Assembly (NCBI GenBank): GCA_007125435.1
Contig: SLDF01000014.1
Location: 1-18,065 of the forward strand
Length of the DNA stretch: 18,065 bases
DNA from: Saprospiraceae bacterium
GTDB lineage: Bacteria; Bacteroidota; Bacteroidia; Chitinophagales; Saprospiraceae
Reading direction: 5' to 3'
Part shown: piece by piece, positions 1 to 7,641 of the stretch
How positions within the stretch are numbered: the stretch's first letter is position 1
Layout of the letters: each line of letters opens with the position of its first letter
The notes under the pieces: generated by a model
What the model was told of the DNA's origin: nothing
Seen by the model: the letters and a program-made list of their open reading frames with translations, nothing else
Database searches by the model: none
Program-made: the position numbers and the translations under genes

Positions 1-376
1 TCATCATCCAGGGATTCATCATAGATGTCATCATCCAAGGGTTATACATGAACGGATCCATGAAAAATGGGTCATAAAACCCAAAACCTGGATTTGGTCT
101 ATGGAATCTGTTTATTCTTGATGCATAGTGGAAGTCATCGTAAAACTCATATTCCTCATTATCTACAGTTCTTTGTCTGCTGGAATAATTCTCATAACTG
201 TCGTAGGTGTCATAAGAGGGAGAATTTACATTCGCCGCCCTAGCACCCCTGACCGCTCTTTGATCTGTGCTTCCAGGTGTATAGTACAAGTCATCAAACT
301 GACCCGTAGCATCGACTGACCAAACCATCAAGGCCATGGCCAGCACACCTAATTTTATTTTATTTAAAGTTCTCAT
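1..376 (-). CDS. Secreted Tyr/Asp-rich, Met/Trp-repeat protein, 3' part missing
   Basis: The frame is open on the minus strand from an ATG at 376 to the window edge (125 codons), so the C-terminus is missing. The first 24 or so residues form a signal peptide: a basic start (MRTLNKIK), a hydrophobic core (LGVLAMALMVW), and a likely cleavage after ATG before QFDD. The mature part is rich in Tyr, Asp, Asn and Ser. From about residue 100 it becomes Phe/Tyr/Pro/Met-rich, with a short repeat NPWMM occurring twice (NPWMMTSMMNPWMM). I do not recognise a family; the export is inferred from the signal peptide. It diverges from proS across a 180-bp gap. Low-complexity exported proteins of this kind are common and poorly characterised in Bacteroidota. 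I am fairly sure it is a real gene because of the clean signal peptide, but the function is unknown. Confidence 0.72.
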   Translation of the reverse strand, partial: MRTLNKIKLGVLAMALMVWSVDATGQFDDLYYTPGSTDQRAVRGARAANVNSPSYDTYDSYENYSSRQRTVDNEEYEFYDDFHYASRINRFHRPNPGFGFYDPFFMDPFMYNPWMMTSMMNPWMM

Positions 377-432
377 ATCTAAAAAATTTATCTGTGACTC
401 AATTAATTCTTATATCGTTTGCTCTAAATTAC

Positions 433-440
433 TACTTTTG
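433..440 (+). promoter_or_regulatory. Possible -7 box for proS (TACTTTTG)
   Basis: TACTTTTG matches the Bacteroidota -7 consensus TAnnTTTG exactly and points toward proS, which would give a leader of about 110 nt. No TTG or TTTG lies 19-21 bp upstream; the nearest TTTG (418-421) is only 11 bp away. The assignment is therefore weak. Confidence 0.3.
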
Positions 441-556
441 TCGCTAAGTTAAGTTAAATGCAATTTAAATTGAAAAAATGGACTGTTAAAGTTTATTTAT
501 TCTTTACAACGTTCACTAATATAACGCAATAAACAGATTAAAAGTTACAATATATT

Positions 557-2023
557 ATGTCTAAAGTCATAACAAGTAAATCGGAAGATTATGCCCAGTG
601 GTACAACGATCTGGTGCGAAAGGGGAAGTTAGCTGATCACTCAGCTGTAAAAGGGTGTATGATCATAAGACCCAATGGATATGCATTATGGGAGAATATG
701 CGCAATCAACTGGATCTGATGTTCAAAGAAACAGGCCATGTCAATGCTTATTTTCCACTATTTATCCCCAAAAGTTTTTTGAGCAGAGAGGCAGACCATG
801 TAGAAGGTTTTGCAAAAGAATGTGCTGTTATCACTCACTATAGATTGAAAAATGACCCCAATGGGCAGGGTGTTATCGTTGACCCTGATGCAAAGTTAGA
901 AGAAGAGTTAATCGTACGGCCTACGTCAGAAACCATTATCTGGGACTCTTATAAAAATTGGATTCAATCCTATAGAGACTTGCCATTAAAAATCAATCAA
1001 TGGGCTAATGTAGTTCGATGGGAAATGCGGACCAGATTGTTTCTGAGAACCGCAGAGTTTCTTTGGCAAGAAGGGCACACTGCTCATGCTACCAAAGCAG
1101 AAGCTGTAGAAGAAGCACGTCTGATGCTGGATGTATACGCAAAATTTGCAGAGGAATACATGGCCATGCCTGTTATCAAAGGCATAAAAACTCCACATGA
1201 GCGTTTTGCAGGTGCTGAAGACACTTACACTATTGAAGCGCTCATGCAAGATGGTAAAGCGCTACAGGCAGGCACTTCTCATTTCCTAGGCCAAAATTTT
1301 GCTCGTGCTTTTGATGTGAAGTTTATGAATGAGCATAATAAAGAAGAGTTGGTTTGGGCTACATCATGGGGCGTGTCTACGAGGTTGATTGGAGGTTTGA
1401 TTATGACACACTCTGATGATGATGGTCTGATCATACCACCTAAATTAGCAGCAACACAAGTGGTTGTTGTGCCAATTCCAAAACCGACTCCTGAGATTAA
1501 TGATGTTGTTCAAAAGATTGAAGGTGAATTAAAAGCAATGGGCATTTCTGTTAAGTATGATGACGACCCTAAAGCCAGACCCGGTTTCAAGTTTGCTGAA
1601 CATGAATTGCAAGGTGTCCCTATAAGGATAGGTATTGGTATGAGGGATTTAGAAAAAGGTGTAGTAGAGGTTGCCCGTCGGGATACTAAAGCAAAGACTA
1701 GTGTACCCGTTGAGGGAATAGCAACATATACAATGACTTTACTTGAAGATATTCAGAATAATTTATTCAATAGAGCAAAAGCTTTTAGAGATGAGCGAAT
1801 CACCGTAGTGGATAATTTTGAAGACTTTAAAACCGCACTAGAAGAGAAAGGTGGTTTCATCAGTGCACACTGGGATGGTACGACTGAGACTGAGCTCAAG
1901 ATAAAGGAGTTAACTAAAGCTACTGCAAGATGTATTCCTATAGATAATGTTCAGGAAGAAGGATCATGCGTGCTTACTGGTAAGCCCTCTAAGCAAAGGG
2001 TACTATTTGCAAAAGCATATTGA
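557..2023 (+). CDS. proS: Prolyl-tRNA synthetase, short archaeal/eukaryotic-like form
   Basis: This cytoplasmic class II aminoacyl-tRNA synthetase charges tRNA-Pro with proline. Visible landmarks are RPTSET at residues 121-126, motif 2 around R154-R160 (RWEMR) followed by [14 protein letters not shown] (164-177), the [12 protein letters not shown] segment (235-246), and motif 3 GVSTRLIGG (272-280). The anticodon-binding domain follows from about residue 300. The 488-residue length and the lack of an inserted editing domain between motifs 2 and 3 place it in the archaeal/eukaryotic-like group rather than the long E. coli type. It ends in the C-terminal Tyr488 (KAY) characteristic of that group. 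The C-terminal domain keeps only two obvious cysteines (C459, C471), so zinc binding there is doubtful. The start at 557 gives the expected N-terminus and has no Shine-Dalgarno. It is convergent with rpsT. Confidence 0.97.
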   Translation: MSKVITSKSEDYAQWYNDLVRKGKLADHSAVKGCMIIRPNGYALWENMRNQLDLMFKETGHVNAYFPLFIPKSFLSREADHVEGFAKECAVITHYRLKNDPNGQGVIVDPDAKLEEELIVRPTSETIIWDSYKNWIQSYRDLPLKINQWANVVRWEMRTRLFLRTAEFLWQEGHTAHATKAEAVEEARLMLDVYAKFAEEYMAMPVIKGIKTPHERFAGAEDTYTIEALMQDGKALQAGTSHFLGQNFARAFDVKFMNEHNKEELVWATSWGVSTRLIGGLIMTHSDDDGLIIPPKLAATQVVVVPIPKPTPEINDVVQKIEGELKAMGISVKYDDDPKARPGFKFAEHELQGVPIRIGIGMRDLEKGVVEVARRDTKAKTSVPVEGIATYTMTLLEDIQNNLFNRAKAFRDERITVVDNFEDFKTALEEKGGFISAHWDGTTETELKIKELTKATARCIPIDNVQEEGSCVLTGKPSKQRVLFAKAY

Positions 2024-2041
2024 TCAGATAACGTCAATTAT

Positions 2042-2080
2042 AAAAAAAAAGCCGATTGTGACAACAATCGGCTTTTTTTT
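2042..2080. terminator. Bidirectional intrinsic terminator between proS and rpsT
   Basis: A perfect 9-bp stem (GCCGATTGT at 2051-2059 with ACAATCGGC at 2064-2072) closes a 4-nt loop. It is preceded by nine A (2042-2050) and followed by eight T (2073-2080). Both strands therefore read stem-loop plus U tract, which suits the convergent proS (+) and rpsT (-) genes. Confidence 0.9.
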
Positions 2081-2095
2081 ATCTGCTTGATATGT

Positions 2096-2350
2096 TTATC
2101 CTAAGCTATTCACATGCTTTTGAAGGCTTCTCTTAAGGTTAGATGCCTTATTTTTGTGAATATTATTTTTCTTTGCTAGTTTGTCAATCATAGACACAAC
2201 TTTAGGAAGAAACTTTTGTGCTTCATCCTTTTCTGTAATGTCTCTTAATGTTTTAACTGCCGTTCTAGCAGTCTTTTTATAGTATCTGTTGTGAAGCCTT
2301 TTTTTGGCTATCTGACGTATTCTCTTTTTAGCAGATTGATGATTTGCCAT
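2096..2350 (-). CDS. rpsT: 30S ribosomal protein S20
   Basis: This small, very basic protein binds 16S rRNA in the 30S subunit body during assembly. The N-terminus MANHQSAKKRIRQ is the S20 signature. The 84-residue length and the Lys/Arg-rich helical make-up (KTARTAVKTLRD, NKASNLKRSLQKHV) fit the family. It is monocistronic, with its own promoter (about 2386-2417) and a shared downstream terminator (2042-2080). S20 synthesis is known to be translationally autoregulated in E. coli; nothing in this leader shows that here. Confidence 0.96.
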   Translation of the reverse strand: MANHQSAKKRIRQIAKKRLHNRYYKKTARTAVKTLRDITEKDEAQKFLPKVVSMIDKLAKKNNIHKNKASNLKRSLQKHVNSLG

Positions 2351-2385
2351 ATCTTGATATTTTCTTTGTTTCTTTTAATGGAGCG

Positions 2386-2417
2386 CAAAAATAAGACAAG
2401 TCCACTATTTTACCAAT
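2386..2417 (-). promoter_or_regulatory. Promoter of rpsT
   Basis: Read on the minus strand, ATTG (2417-2414) is followed after 20 bp by TATTTTTG (2393-2386). This matches the Bacteroidota primary sigma consensus (TTTG or TTG, 19-21 bp, TAnnTTTG). The predicted start of transcription is near 2380, leaving a leader of about 30 nt, A-rich and without a Shine-Dalgarno. Confidence 0.7.
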
Positions 2418-2482
2418 AAAATGAGGGAAAAAATATTTCTTGATAAGATAGTAGTGATAAATTACGGGTTTTCGGACAGGTT

Positions 2483-3778
2483 CTATGGACGTTCTTCTTC
2501 AATATACTTGACAGATAATTTATCAATTCGGTAGCCGTCGACGTCCAAAACTTCTATACACCAGGGGCCATAATTGAGAACTTCTCCTCCTCTAAATATC
2601 ATGCCAGGGTTTTTATTGACAAGGTAGAGTGCTATGGTTTCAAATCGGTCAGCCTCTTTGAAAGGATATGAAACGCCAAGTTTCTCCTCGATTTCATCCC
2701 ACAATACCTGACCGCTTACTAACAGGCTACCGTCTTCTCTTATGACCATTGGCGGTTCGATAACCTGATCCTTTGTCGGCAGTATACCGAATACCCCTTG
2801 GATTAAATCATGAAGCGTAATAATGCCTTTCAAATTATTATTGTCATTTTTTGCATATACAATACCAAAATAGGTTTTGGCCTCGCTAAACCTTTCCAGA
2901 ATTTCCAGCGCATTCTGGTTAGAGTCTATCCGGACTGGTTTTCTAAGTATAGATTCTAAGTCTTCATCCACTATGTCGAGGTTGGATAAGTAATCTTTGA
3001 CATTTAGAAACCCGATTACATTATTGATATGTTGGCGTGATACGATGAATTTGGTGTGCTTACAGTTATCAATTACTGCTTTTATTTCAGCTTCTTTTTC
3101 CAGATCCAGCCAGGTTACCTTTTCTACTGGAGTCATGATCTGTTGAGCATATCGATTGGCAAATCTGAAAATATTTTGAAGCATGATGGCCTCTTGGTTT
3201 TCTAATACGCCCTCCTTATTAGCCAATTTGATCAAGGACCTGATTTTGTCTTCTGATACAGAATGATCTTTACTAGCAGGTATGCCTAAAATTTGACTTA
3301 GCAAATGTGTTGACTTTGATAAGAGCCAGACAATGGGGTAGAAAACCCTTGATAACCATAGAATAAAACTGGATAGTTTAATAGCCATTTTTTCAGGCTG
3401 ATGTAGTGCTATTGACTTTGGCAATAGTTCTCCCAGTAAAATATTTGAATAGGTAATGATAGCTAAGACGGTAAATACAGCAAATTTGTAAGCCATTGAT
3501 GGAGCCACATTGAAAGCTTCAAATATTGGGCTGATGTAGTGAGCAAGGCTGATACCACCCACAGCACCGGCAGAAATTCCTACTAAGCTGATACCCACTT
3601 GTACCGATGATAAAAACTGCTGTGGATCTTCTTTAAATGACAATACAGTCTCGGCTGCCTTATCTCCTCTCTTGGCAAGTGTCCTCATATCATCAATATC
3701 AGAGGATATGACTGCAATTTCCGCAAGTGCCAAAACAGCATTGCATGCGATTAATATTAATATTATTATGATATCCAT
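2483..3778 (-). CDS. CNNM/CBS/CorC_HlyC membrane protein (hemolysin-like, putative metal transporter)
   Basis: The domain order is typical of the CNNM/CorC family. An N-terminal CNNM (DUF21) transmembrane domain has membrane segments near residues 2-25, 60-82, 96-118 and 133-155, including the conserved AEIAVISS start, the FLSSVQVGISLVGISAGAVGG stretch (55-75) and GELLPK (116-121). Two CBS domains follow (about 212-270 and 278-335), then a C-terminal CorC_HlyC domain (about 347-426). Characterised relatives export or regulate Mg2+ or Co2+; the CBS pair binds adenine nucleotides in several of them. The historical name hemolysin comes from early cloning and does not imply toxicity. The 431-residue length is full for the family. 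The gene is monocistronic as far as can be seen. Its exact substrate cannot be read from sequence. Confidence 0.88.
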   Translation of the reverse strand: MDIIIILILIACNAVLALAEIAVISSDIDDMRTLAKRGDKAAETVLSFKEDPQQFLSSVQVGISLVGISAGAVGGISLAHYISPIFEAFNVAPSMAYKFAVFTVLAIITYSNILLGELLPKSIALHQPEKMAIKLSSFILWLSRVFYPIVWLLSKSTHLLSQILGIPASKDHSVSEDKIRSLIKLANKEGVLENQEAIMLQNIFRFANRYAQQIMTPVEKVTWLDLEKEAEIKAVIDNCKHTKFIVSRQHINNVIGFLNVKDYLSNLDIVDEDLESILRKPVRIDSNQNALEILERFSEAKTYFGIVYAKNDNNNLKGIITLHDLIQGVFGILPTKDQVIEPPMVIREDGSLLVSGQVLWDEIEEKLGVSYPFKEADRFETIALYLVNKNPGMIFRGGEVLNYGPWCIEVLDVDGYRIDKLSVKYIEEERP

Positions 3779-3975
3779 CTACAGGTATTCATGCCAATTT
3801 AGCTATAAACTTCTCAATAAAAATACAATAGACCTAATCAACCTGCTCCAAGTAGTATAGTGGCTTTACAATATTTACCTTACAAAGCTTTGTATAACTG
3901 CTGTTCATTTCTGCATGGCTTCCTGTAAATAACTTTATCCCAATGTTACCTCAAGACTTTGAATTAGAAACTTTT

Positions 3976-4012
3976 AACCCGAATTACGAATTTCCAATGC
4001 ATAATTCGGGTT
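3976..4012. repeat. Inverted pair of AACCCGAATTA, part of a dispersed motif
   Basis: AACCCGAATTA (3976-3986) and its reverse complement TAATTCGGGTT (4002-4012) can form an 11-bp stem with a 15-nt loop. The same 11-mer recurs at 5369-5379 (reverse complement) and 11311-11321. The site lies upstream of the CNNM gene and beyond the terminator of the next gene. The rest of the 302-bp gap (3779-4080) shows only the terminator described next. Confidence 0.6.
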
Positions 4013-4027
4013 TAACGACTGTGACTT

Positions 4028-4068
4028 AAAAAAAAACAAACCTGACCTTAAACCAAGGTCAGGTTTGT
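4028..4068 (-). terminator. Intrinsic terminator of the four-helix membrane protein gene
   Basis: A perfect 14-bp stem (4036-4049 with 4055-4068, arm ACAAACCTGACCTT) encloses a 5-nt loop. On the minus strand it is followed by a run of U (plus-strand A at 4028-4036). It sits 12 nt beyond the stop codon at 4081. Confidence 0.88.
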
Positions 4069-4080
4069 CCGCATTTGCCT

Positions 4081-4899
4081 TTATATATCTTCTGATTCCA
4101 GCACTTCTAGTTCTTCTTCAATGTCTTCTACTTCCATTTCGTCCTCTGCATCTTCAGGCAAAGACATGCTTTCTTCTTTTTCTCTTTCAGCTCTGTTGCG
4201 GCATCTGCTGCACAGGTCTGTGATATTTTTGAGCTCGCGAGCCTGAGCCACACTGCCTTCGAAGATTTCATCCGTTCTGACAGTATTGATGTGTGAGCAA
4301 TCATCGTATATGTGATATCTCGTACCTGATGGCGTCCAATAGACAAAGTTTTTACCTGCCAATGCTTCTACTGTCTGTGTTTGTTCTGTATATTGTTCTA
4401 TGGATGGCGGATCGAAGTCAAATCCCGCAACTCCCGCTATCAATAAGGCTACTACGGCGATACCCCCTGCGATACCTTTTTGCTTTCCGTCTAAATTTTT
4501 GCTGGTAAAAATGAAAATTACCAATGGTAAGAAAGCAACGATCGCAGCTACCATCCCTAATTGACTTTGCATGAAAAACAAAACTTTATTTGCCTCAGAA
4601 GGAGGGTCCAGCCTATTGGATTGCTTCCACAGCATGGCACCGGCTATGACAAGTGCTAAGTCTACTACGATCAACACAATGAGCCAGGTCATATCTACCG
4701 GTGGCTTGAACAATAACATGATGGCAAATATCTGAGCAGCAATAGCTCCTAGCCATAAAAGACCTGCGATAAGTCGTAACCTTGTCGCTTTGCCTTTGCT
4801 CTCTTTGGTAGGCTCGAATCCGCCTCCTTGATTCTTCGATAAAGAGTCCTCAGCACCTTCTACTCTTGTGACTCTCTTGTTTGTACTTCTTTTTGCCAT
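4081..4899 (-). CDS. Four-helix membrane protein with a C-terminal His/Cys candidate zinc site
   Basis: I do not recognise a named family. The 272 residues divide into a basic, flexible N-terminus (1-40), four predicted membrane helices (about 42-64, 70-91, 110-132, 142-160), a soluble domain (about 183-235) and an acidic tail (249-272, mostly Glu and Asp). The soluble domain reads WTPSGTRYHIYDDCSH, then EGSVAQARE, then CSRC. H196, C201, H203, C230 and C233 could hold a metal ion. Short domains with the pattern Y-H-x4-C-x-H followed by a later CxxC appear in other bacterial proteins, with no function known to me. The N-terminus carries several basic residues, so it is probably cytoplasmic; with four helices the His/Cys domain would be cytoplasmic too. 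It has its own likely promoter (4949-4979) and a strong terminator, so it appears to be a single-gene unit. Confidence 0.8.
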   Translation of the reverse strand: MAKRSTNKRVTRVEGAEDSLSKNQGGGFEPTKESKGKATRLRLIAGLLWLGAIAAQIFAIMLLFKPPVDMTWLIVLIVVDLALVIAGAMLWKQSNRLDPPSEANKVLFFMQSQLGMVAAIVAFLPLVIFIFTSKNLDGKQKGIAGGIAVVALLIAGVAGFDFDPPSIEQYTEQTQTVEALAGKNFVYWTPSGTRYHIYDDCSHINTVRTDEIFEGSVAQARELKNITDLCSRCRNRAEREKEESMSLPEDAEDEMEVEDIEEELEVLESEDI

Positions 4900-4948
4900 G
4901 ATAAGTGATTTTAGTTAAATTAAAGAAAGGAATGAATCGCATTGATCT

Positions 4949-4979
4949 CAAAATTACTGCTGCATTCTACAATCCGAAA
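4949..4979 (-). promoter_or_regulatory. Likely promoter of the four-helix membrane protein gene
   Basis: On the minus strand TAATTTTG (4956-4949) is a perfect -7 box. TTTC (4979-4976), one mismatch from TTTG, lies 19 bp upstream. Transcription would start near 4943, about 44 nt before the ATG at 4899. Confidence 0.5.
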
Positions 4980-5149
4980 TCATCTCTACGAATGTATGGT
5001 ATTTCCTACCGCAAATATAGAAATAAAATATTCATAAGATTTTCATACGGGACATTCTTGACTACTTTTTGAAGCCCATAATGCTTTCAATGATTCTTTC
5101 TTTCTAGCAATTCGATTTGCCATAAAGCCTGATCCCAGTACCCTTTTTT

Positions 5150-5382
5150 CTATTGTGGGGTGCCCCTCCGCAAAGCTTCGGGTCGGGTCATCCATTCCTA
5201 TTCAGTGCTGTCTCATGGGCAGTATATGCTCAGGAATATCGGCTTCCGTCGGTCGCCACTATCCTGAGTATACTGCTGCCATTCGCCACTACTTCATATC
5301 CATTTCTACCCCTCACCCGCTTGAAGTTATATTGCAATACAGTAGTATATATTAATCCTATGTCGTGATAATTCGGGTTTAA
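5150..5382. repeat. Structured noncoding element, possible dispersed repeat
   Basis: The 533-bp gap 4900-5432 contains no convincing gene. Its right half is richer in GC than the flanks and is structured. GCAGTATA and CTCAGGA (within 5219-5235, with a 2-nt bulge) pair with TCCTGAGTATACTGC (5262-5276), enclosing 26 nt. The 9-mer TCGCCACTA appears at 5253-5261 and, as TCGCCACTAC, at 5283-5292. The stretch ends in TAATTCGGGTTTAA (5369-5382), a copy of the dispersed motif seen at 3976-4012 and 11309-11323. Short open frames cross it, but none has recognisable content. Its nature (nonautonomous mobile element, degenerate insertion or structured RNA) is unknown. Confidence 0.4.
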
Positions 5383-5432
5383 GCGTTTTTGTTAAAAGTT
5401 TGCCTAGTGACAATATTCAGCGGTCTGCACTG

Positions 5433-6107
5433 CTAATTGGGTAAGACATATAGCCAGATGCACAGGAAGTGACAAAGTGTTCCGCCCAGAACAAACAAAT
5501 GCCATATAGCATGATTATAAGGTATCTTATCTTTGACAAAGAAGTAAACGCCAACAGTGTAGGATACACCTCCTGCAACCATGAGCCACAGCCCGGGTGT
5601 AGCCAGGTTGTTTATTACGGGCTTGATGACAAATAACACCAACCAACCCATGCTTAGATAAAATACAAGTGAAAACTTTGGCCAATATTTCATGAAAAAT
5701 AGCTTGTACAGAATACCCAAAAAGGCCAAAGTCCAAATGGCAATTAATAAGTATGTACCAGCACTTCCAGGAACTATAAACAACGCAAATGGCGTATATG
5801 TGCCTGCAATCAATAGGTAAATGGCAGCATGGTCAATGATATTCATTGTATACTTAATTCTTGGATTGGTAAAGCTGTGATATAAAGTAGAACTACCGTA
5901 GCAAAGGATCATCGATATCCCAAATACCATTGATGCATAAAAAGCAGTATCTGACATGACGCTTTCTGCCTTGACAAGGAGTAAACCTAAGCCAAAACAA
6001 CTGGCCAGTAAGCCCAAACCATGGGTGAGGCTATTATATACTTCCTCCTTTCTCGTATATGTATTGATTTCTCGTGTCTGCATTAATAAATTAACTCGAT
6101 TTATCAT
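5433..6107 (-). CDS. HlyIII/PAQR-family seven-helix membrane protein
   Basis: This is a member of the hemolysin III (YqfA/TrhA, PAQR-like) family, with about seven membrane helices in 224 residues. Family landmarks are YNSLTHGLGL (24-33), SSTLYHS (72-78, with S73 and H77), DHAAIYLLIAGTYTPF (92-107) and the last helix NHAIWHLFVLGGTLCHF (198-214, with H199 and H203). H77, H199 and H203 correspond to the metal-binding histidines of the PAQR superfamily. In E. coli and Bacillus, relatives have been tied to membrane lipid homeostasis; the Bacillus cereus protein gave the hemolysin name. The start is uncertain: M1 (6107) or M9 (6083), the latter nearer the usual family start. No clear promoter lies in the 113-bp gap after nupC, so cotranscription with nupC is possible. 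Confidence 0.88.
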   Translation of the reverse strand: MINRVNLLMQTREINTYTRKEEVYNSLTHGLGLLASCFGLGLLLVKAESVMSDTAFYASMVFGISMILCYGSSTLYHSFTNPRIKYTMNIIDHAAIYLLIAGTYTPFALFIVPGSAGTYLLIAIWTLAFLGILYKLFFMKYWPKFSLVFYLSMGWLVLFVIKPVINNLATPGLWLMVAGGVSYTVGVYFFVKDKIPYNHAIWHLFVLGGTLCHFLCIWLYVLPN

Positions 6108-6220
6108 GTCTGTCGTATAATTTGGACTTTATTTTATCCATATTTATAGCTAGGTTTTACTTTCGCTCGGCCTAATAGAACTATGAAAAAGTGAGATAGA
6201 ATATTAATCCTGTCCAGCTA

Positions 6221-7522
6221 TTAATAAAAAATACCGGCAAGGGCTGCGGTTAAAAAACAAGCAACTGTACCTGCGATAAGAGCGCGTATGCCAAGCTGTG
6301 TCAATGCTTTTCTTTGTCCCGGCGCTAGTGCACCTATACCACCAATCTGTATACCTATGGAGGCAAAGTTTGAAAACCCACATAAGGCATAGGTAGCGAT
6401 TATCAACCCTTTGTCCGAAAATACGACGCCTGCTTCTCGCAGTGTATTTAGCTCTGCATAAGCTACAAACTCGTTGATGACTGTTTTTTGCCCTAGCAAT
6501 TGCCCAATGATGAGTATGTCTTCTTGAGGCGTGCCGAGTATCCATGCAATGGGCGCGAAGATGATCCCTAGAATATAGGTAAAGGTTAAGCCTTCGAATC
6601 TTCCATCTGTCAATTCGATAATTTTGGCATTTAAGCCTGTCCATTCACCCACTGAGTTTAATAGGACTTGATTAGCCATGTAAATTAGCGCTGTGAAAAC
6701 CAATAGCATGGCACCTACATTTATGGCAAGCTTGAGACCATCTGTGGTGCCCCTTGATATAGCATCGAGTAGGTTGCTACCGACATCTCCACTCATCGTT
6801 AATTGCCGTTCAATTGGCTTTTCTTTAGACTCTGGATAGAGTATCTTGGACGCAACAATGGCCGCCGGTGCACTGATTATAGAAGCTGTAATGAGGTGTT
6901 TTGCAAAGTACACTTGCATGACAGGGTCTGTTCCACCCAAAAATCCAATATATGCCGCAAAAACACCTCCTGCAATAGTCGCCATACCGCCAGACATCAG
7001 ACACAGAAGCTCCGATCGACTCATGTTTTCCAAATAGGGTTTGACGACTAATGGCGCTTCTGTCTGACCTATGAATATATTAGCTGCGGCTGCCAAAGAC
7101 TCGGGACCACTCAGACCCATTGTCTTGGTCATGATCCATGCAAACACATAGATGACTTTCTGCAATATCCCAAAATAATATAAAATGGCAGTGAATGCTG
7201 AAAAGAAAACTATAGTAGGTAAAACCTGAAAAGCAAATATGTATCCAAATGAGTCTAAATCTGTAACTATATTGCCAAATAGAAACTTGGCGCCAGCTTC
7301 TGAAAACTCCAGGATTTTCTGGAAAAACCGCGCCACTCCATCAAACAATTTGTTGACAAATGGCACCTTTAAAATTAAGATCATTAATACAAACTGTGCG
7401 GCGAGACCTACACCGACAAGTTTCCAATTTATGGCTTTGCGGTCGTGACTAAAAGCAAAACAAATCAAAAGAAGAAAAACCATCCCAGTCATTCCTCTAA
7501 TGATATCTATCATAATCTCCAT
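6221..7522 (-). CDS. nupC: NupC-type concentrative nucleoside transporter
   Basis: This inner-membrane symporter of the CNT family imports nucleosides using a Na+ or H+ gradient. Family landmarks are GQTEAP (152-157), matching the substrate-binding Q-T-E of the Vibrio cholerae CNT structure, NEFVAY (350-355) with its conserved Glu, and CGFSNFASIGIQIGG (381-395), where N385 and S388 match ligand-contacting residues. The order is N-terminal domain (about 8-85), central gate domain (about 95-195) and C-terminal transport domain (about 205-430). At 433 residues it is full length. M1 and M4 are alternative starts. It diverges from udk, whose product would phosphorylate imported uridine and cytidine; that pairing supports a pyrimidine nucleoside preference, but specificity is not certain. 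Confidence 0.93.
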   Translation of the reverse strand: MEIMIDIIRGMTGMVFLLLICFAFSHDRKAINWKLVGVGLAAQFVLMILILKVPFVNKLFDGVARFFQKILEFSEAGAKFLFGNIVTDLDSFGYIFAFQVLPTIVFFSAFTAILYYFGILQKVIYVFAWIMTKTMGLSGPESLAAAANIFIGQTEAPLVVKPYLENMSRSELLCLMSGGMATIAGGVFAAYIGFLGGTDPVMQVYFAKHLITASIISAPAAIVASKILYPESKEKPIERQLTMSGDVGSNLLDAISRGTTDGLKLAINVGAMLLVFTALIYMANQVLLNSVGEWTGLNAKIIELTDGRFEGLTFTYILGIIFAPIAWILGTPQEDILIIGQLLGQKTVINEFVAYAELNTLREAGVVFSDKGLIIATYALCGFSNFASIGIQIGGIGALAPGQRKALTQLGIRALIAGTVACFLTAALAGIFY

Positions 7523-7582
7523 ACAGTTAACAAGTCCTTTAGAGGTGCAATAAATGAAAATTATTACTTCTTTTTATTCAAA

Positions 7583-7616
7583 TTGTATACTTTAATTCCA
7601 ATGATTCTTAATTTTG
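7583..7616 (+). promoter_or_regulatory. Likely promoter of udk-folD-prmA
   Basis: TAATTTTG (7609-7616) is an exact -7 box. The nearest TTG (7583-7585) is 23 bp upstream, slightly longer than ideal. Transcription would begin near 7622, giving a leader of only about 20 nt before the udk ATG at 7642. Confidence 0.45.
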
Positions 7617-7641
7617 CTTAAACAAAGTTATCCCAATACTC

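Noticed and set aside
2483..3778. Naming the CNNM/CBS protein GldE or a hemolysin toxin
   Set aside because: The domain order is shared by many paralogues; no gliding genes are nearby and the hemolysin name has no functional support here.
4903..4917. AAGTGATTTTAGTTA upstream of the four-helix membrane protein, almost identical to the sqr operator region
   Set aside because: It has lost the TCAC half of the dyad and lies immediately next to the start codon, so a shared operator is unlikely; the likeness may be chance in AT-rich DNA.
5153..5368. Open frames of 66-71 codons on the plus strand in the 4900-5432 gap
   Set aside because: They lie in the structured, repeat-like stretch, two frames are open at once, they contain no recognisable motif and no promoter or ribosome site precedes them.
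6204..6644. 146-codon open frame on the minus strand
   Set aside because: It is an out-of-frame shadow of nupC, rich in Arg, Cys and His as such shadows usually are.
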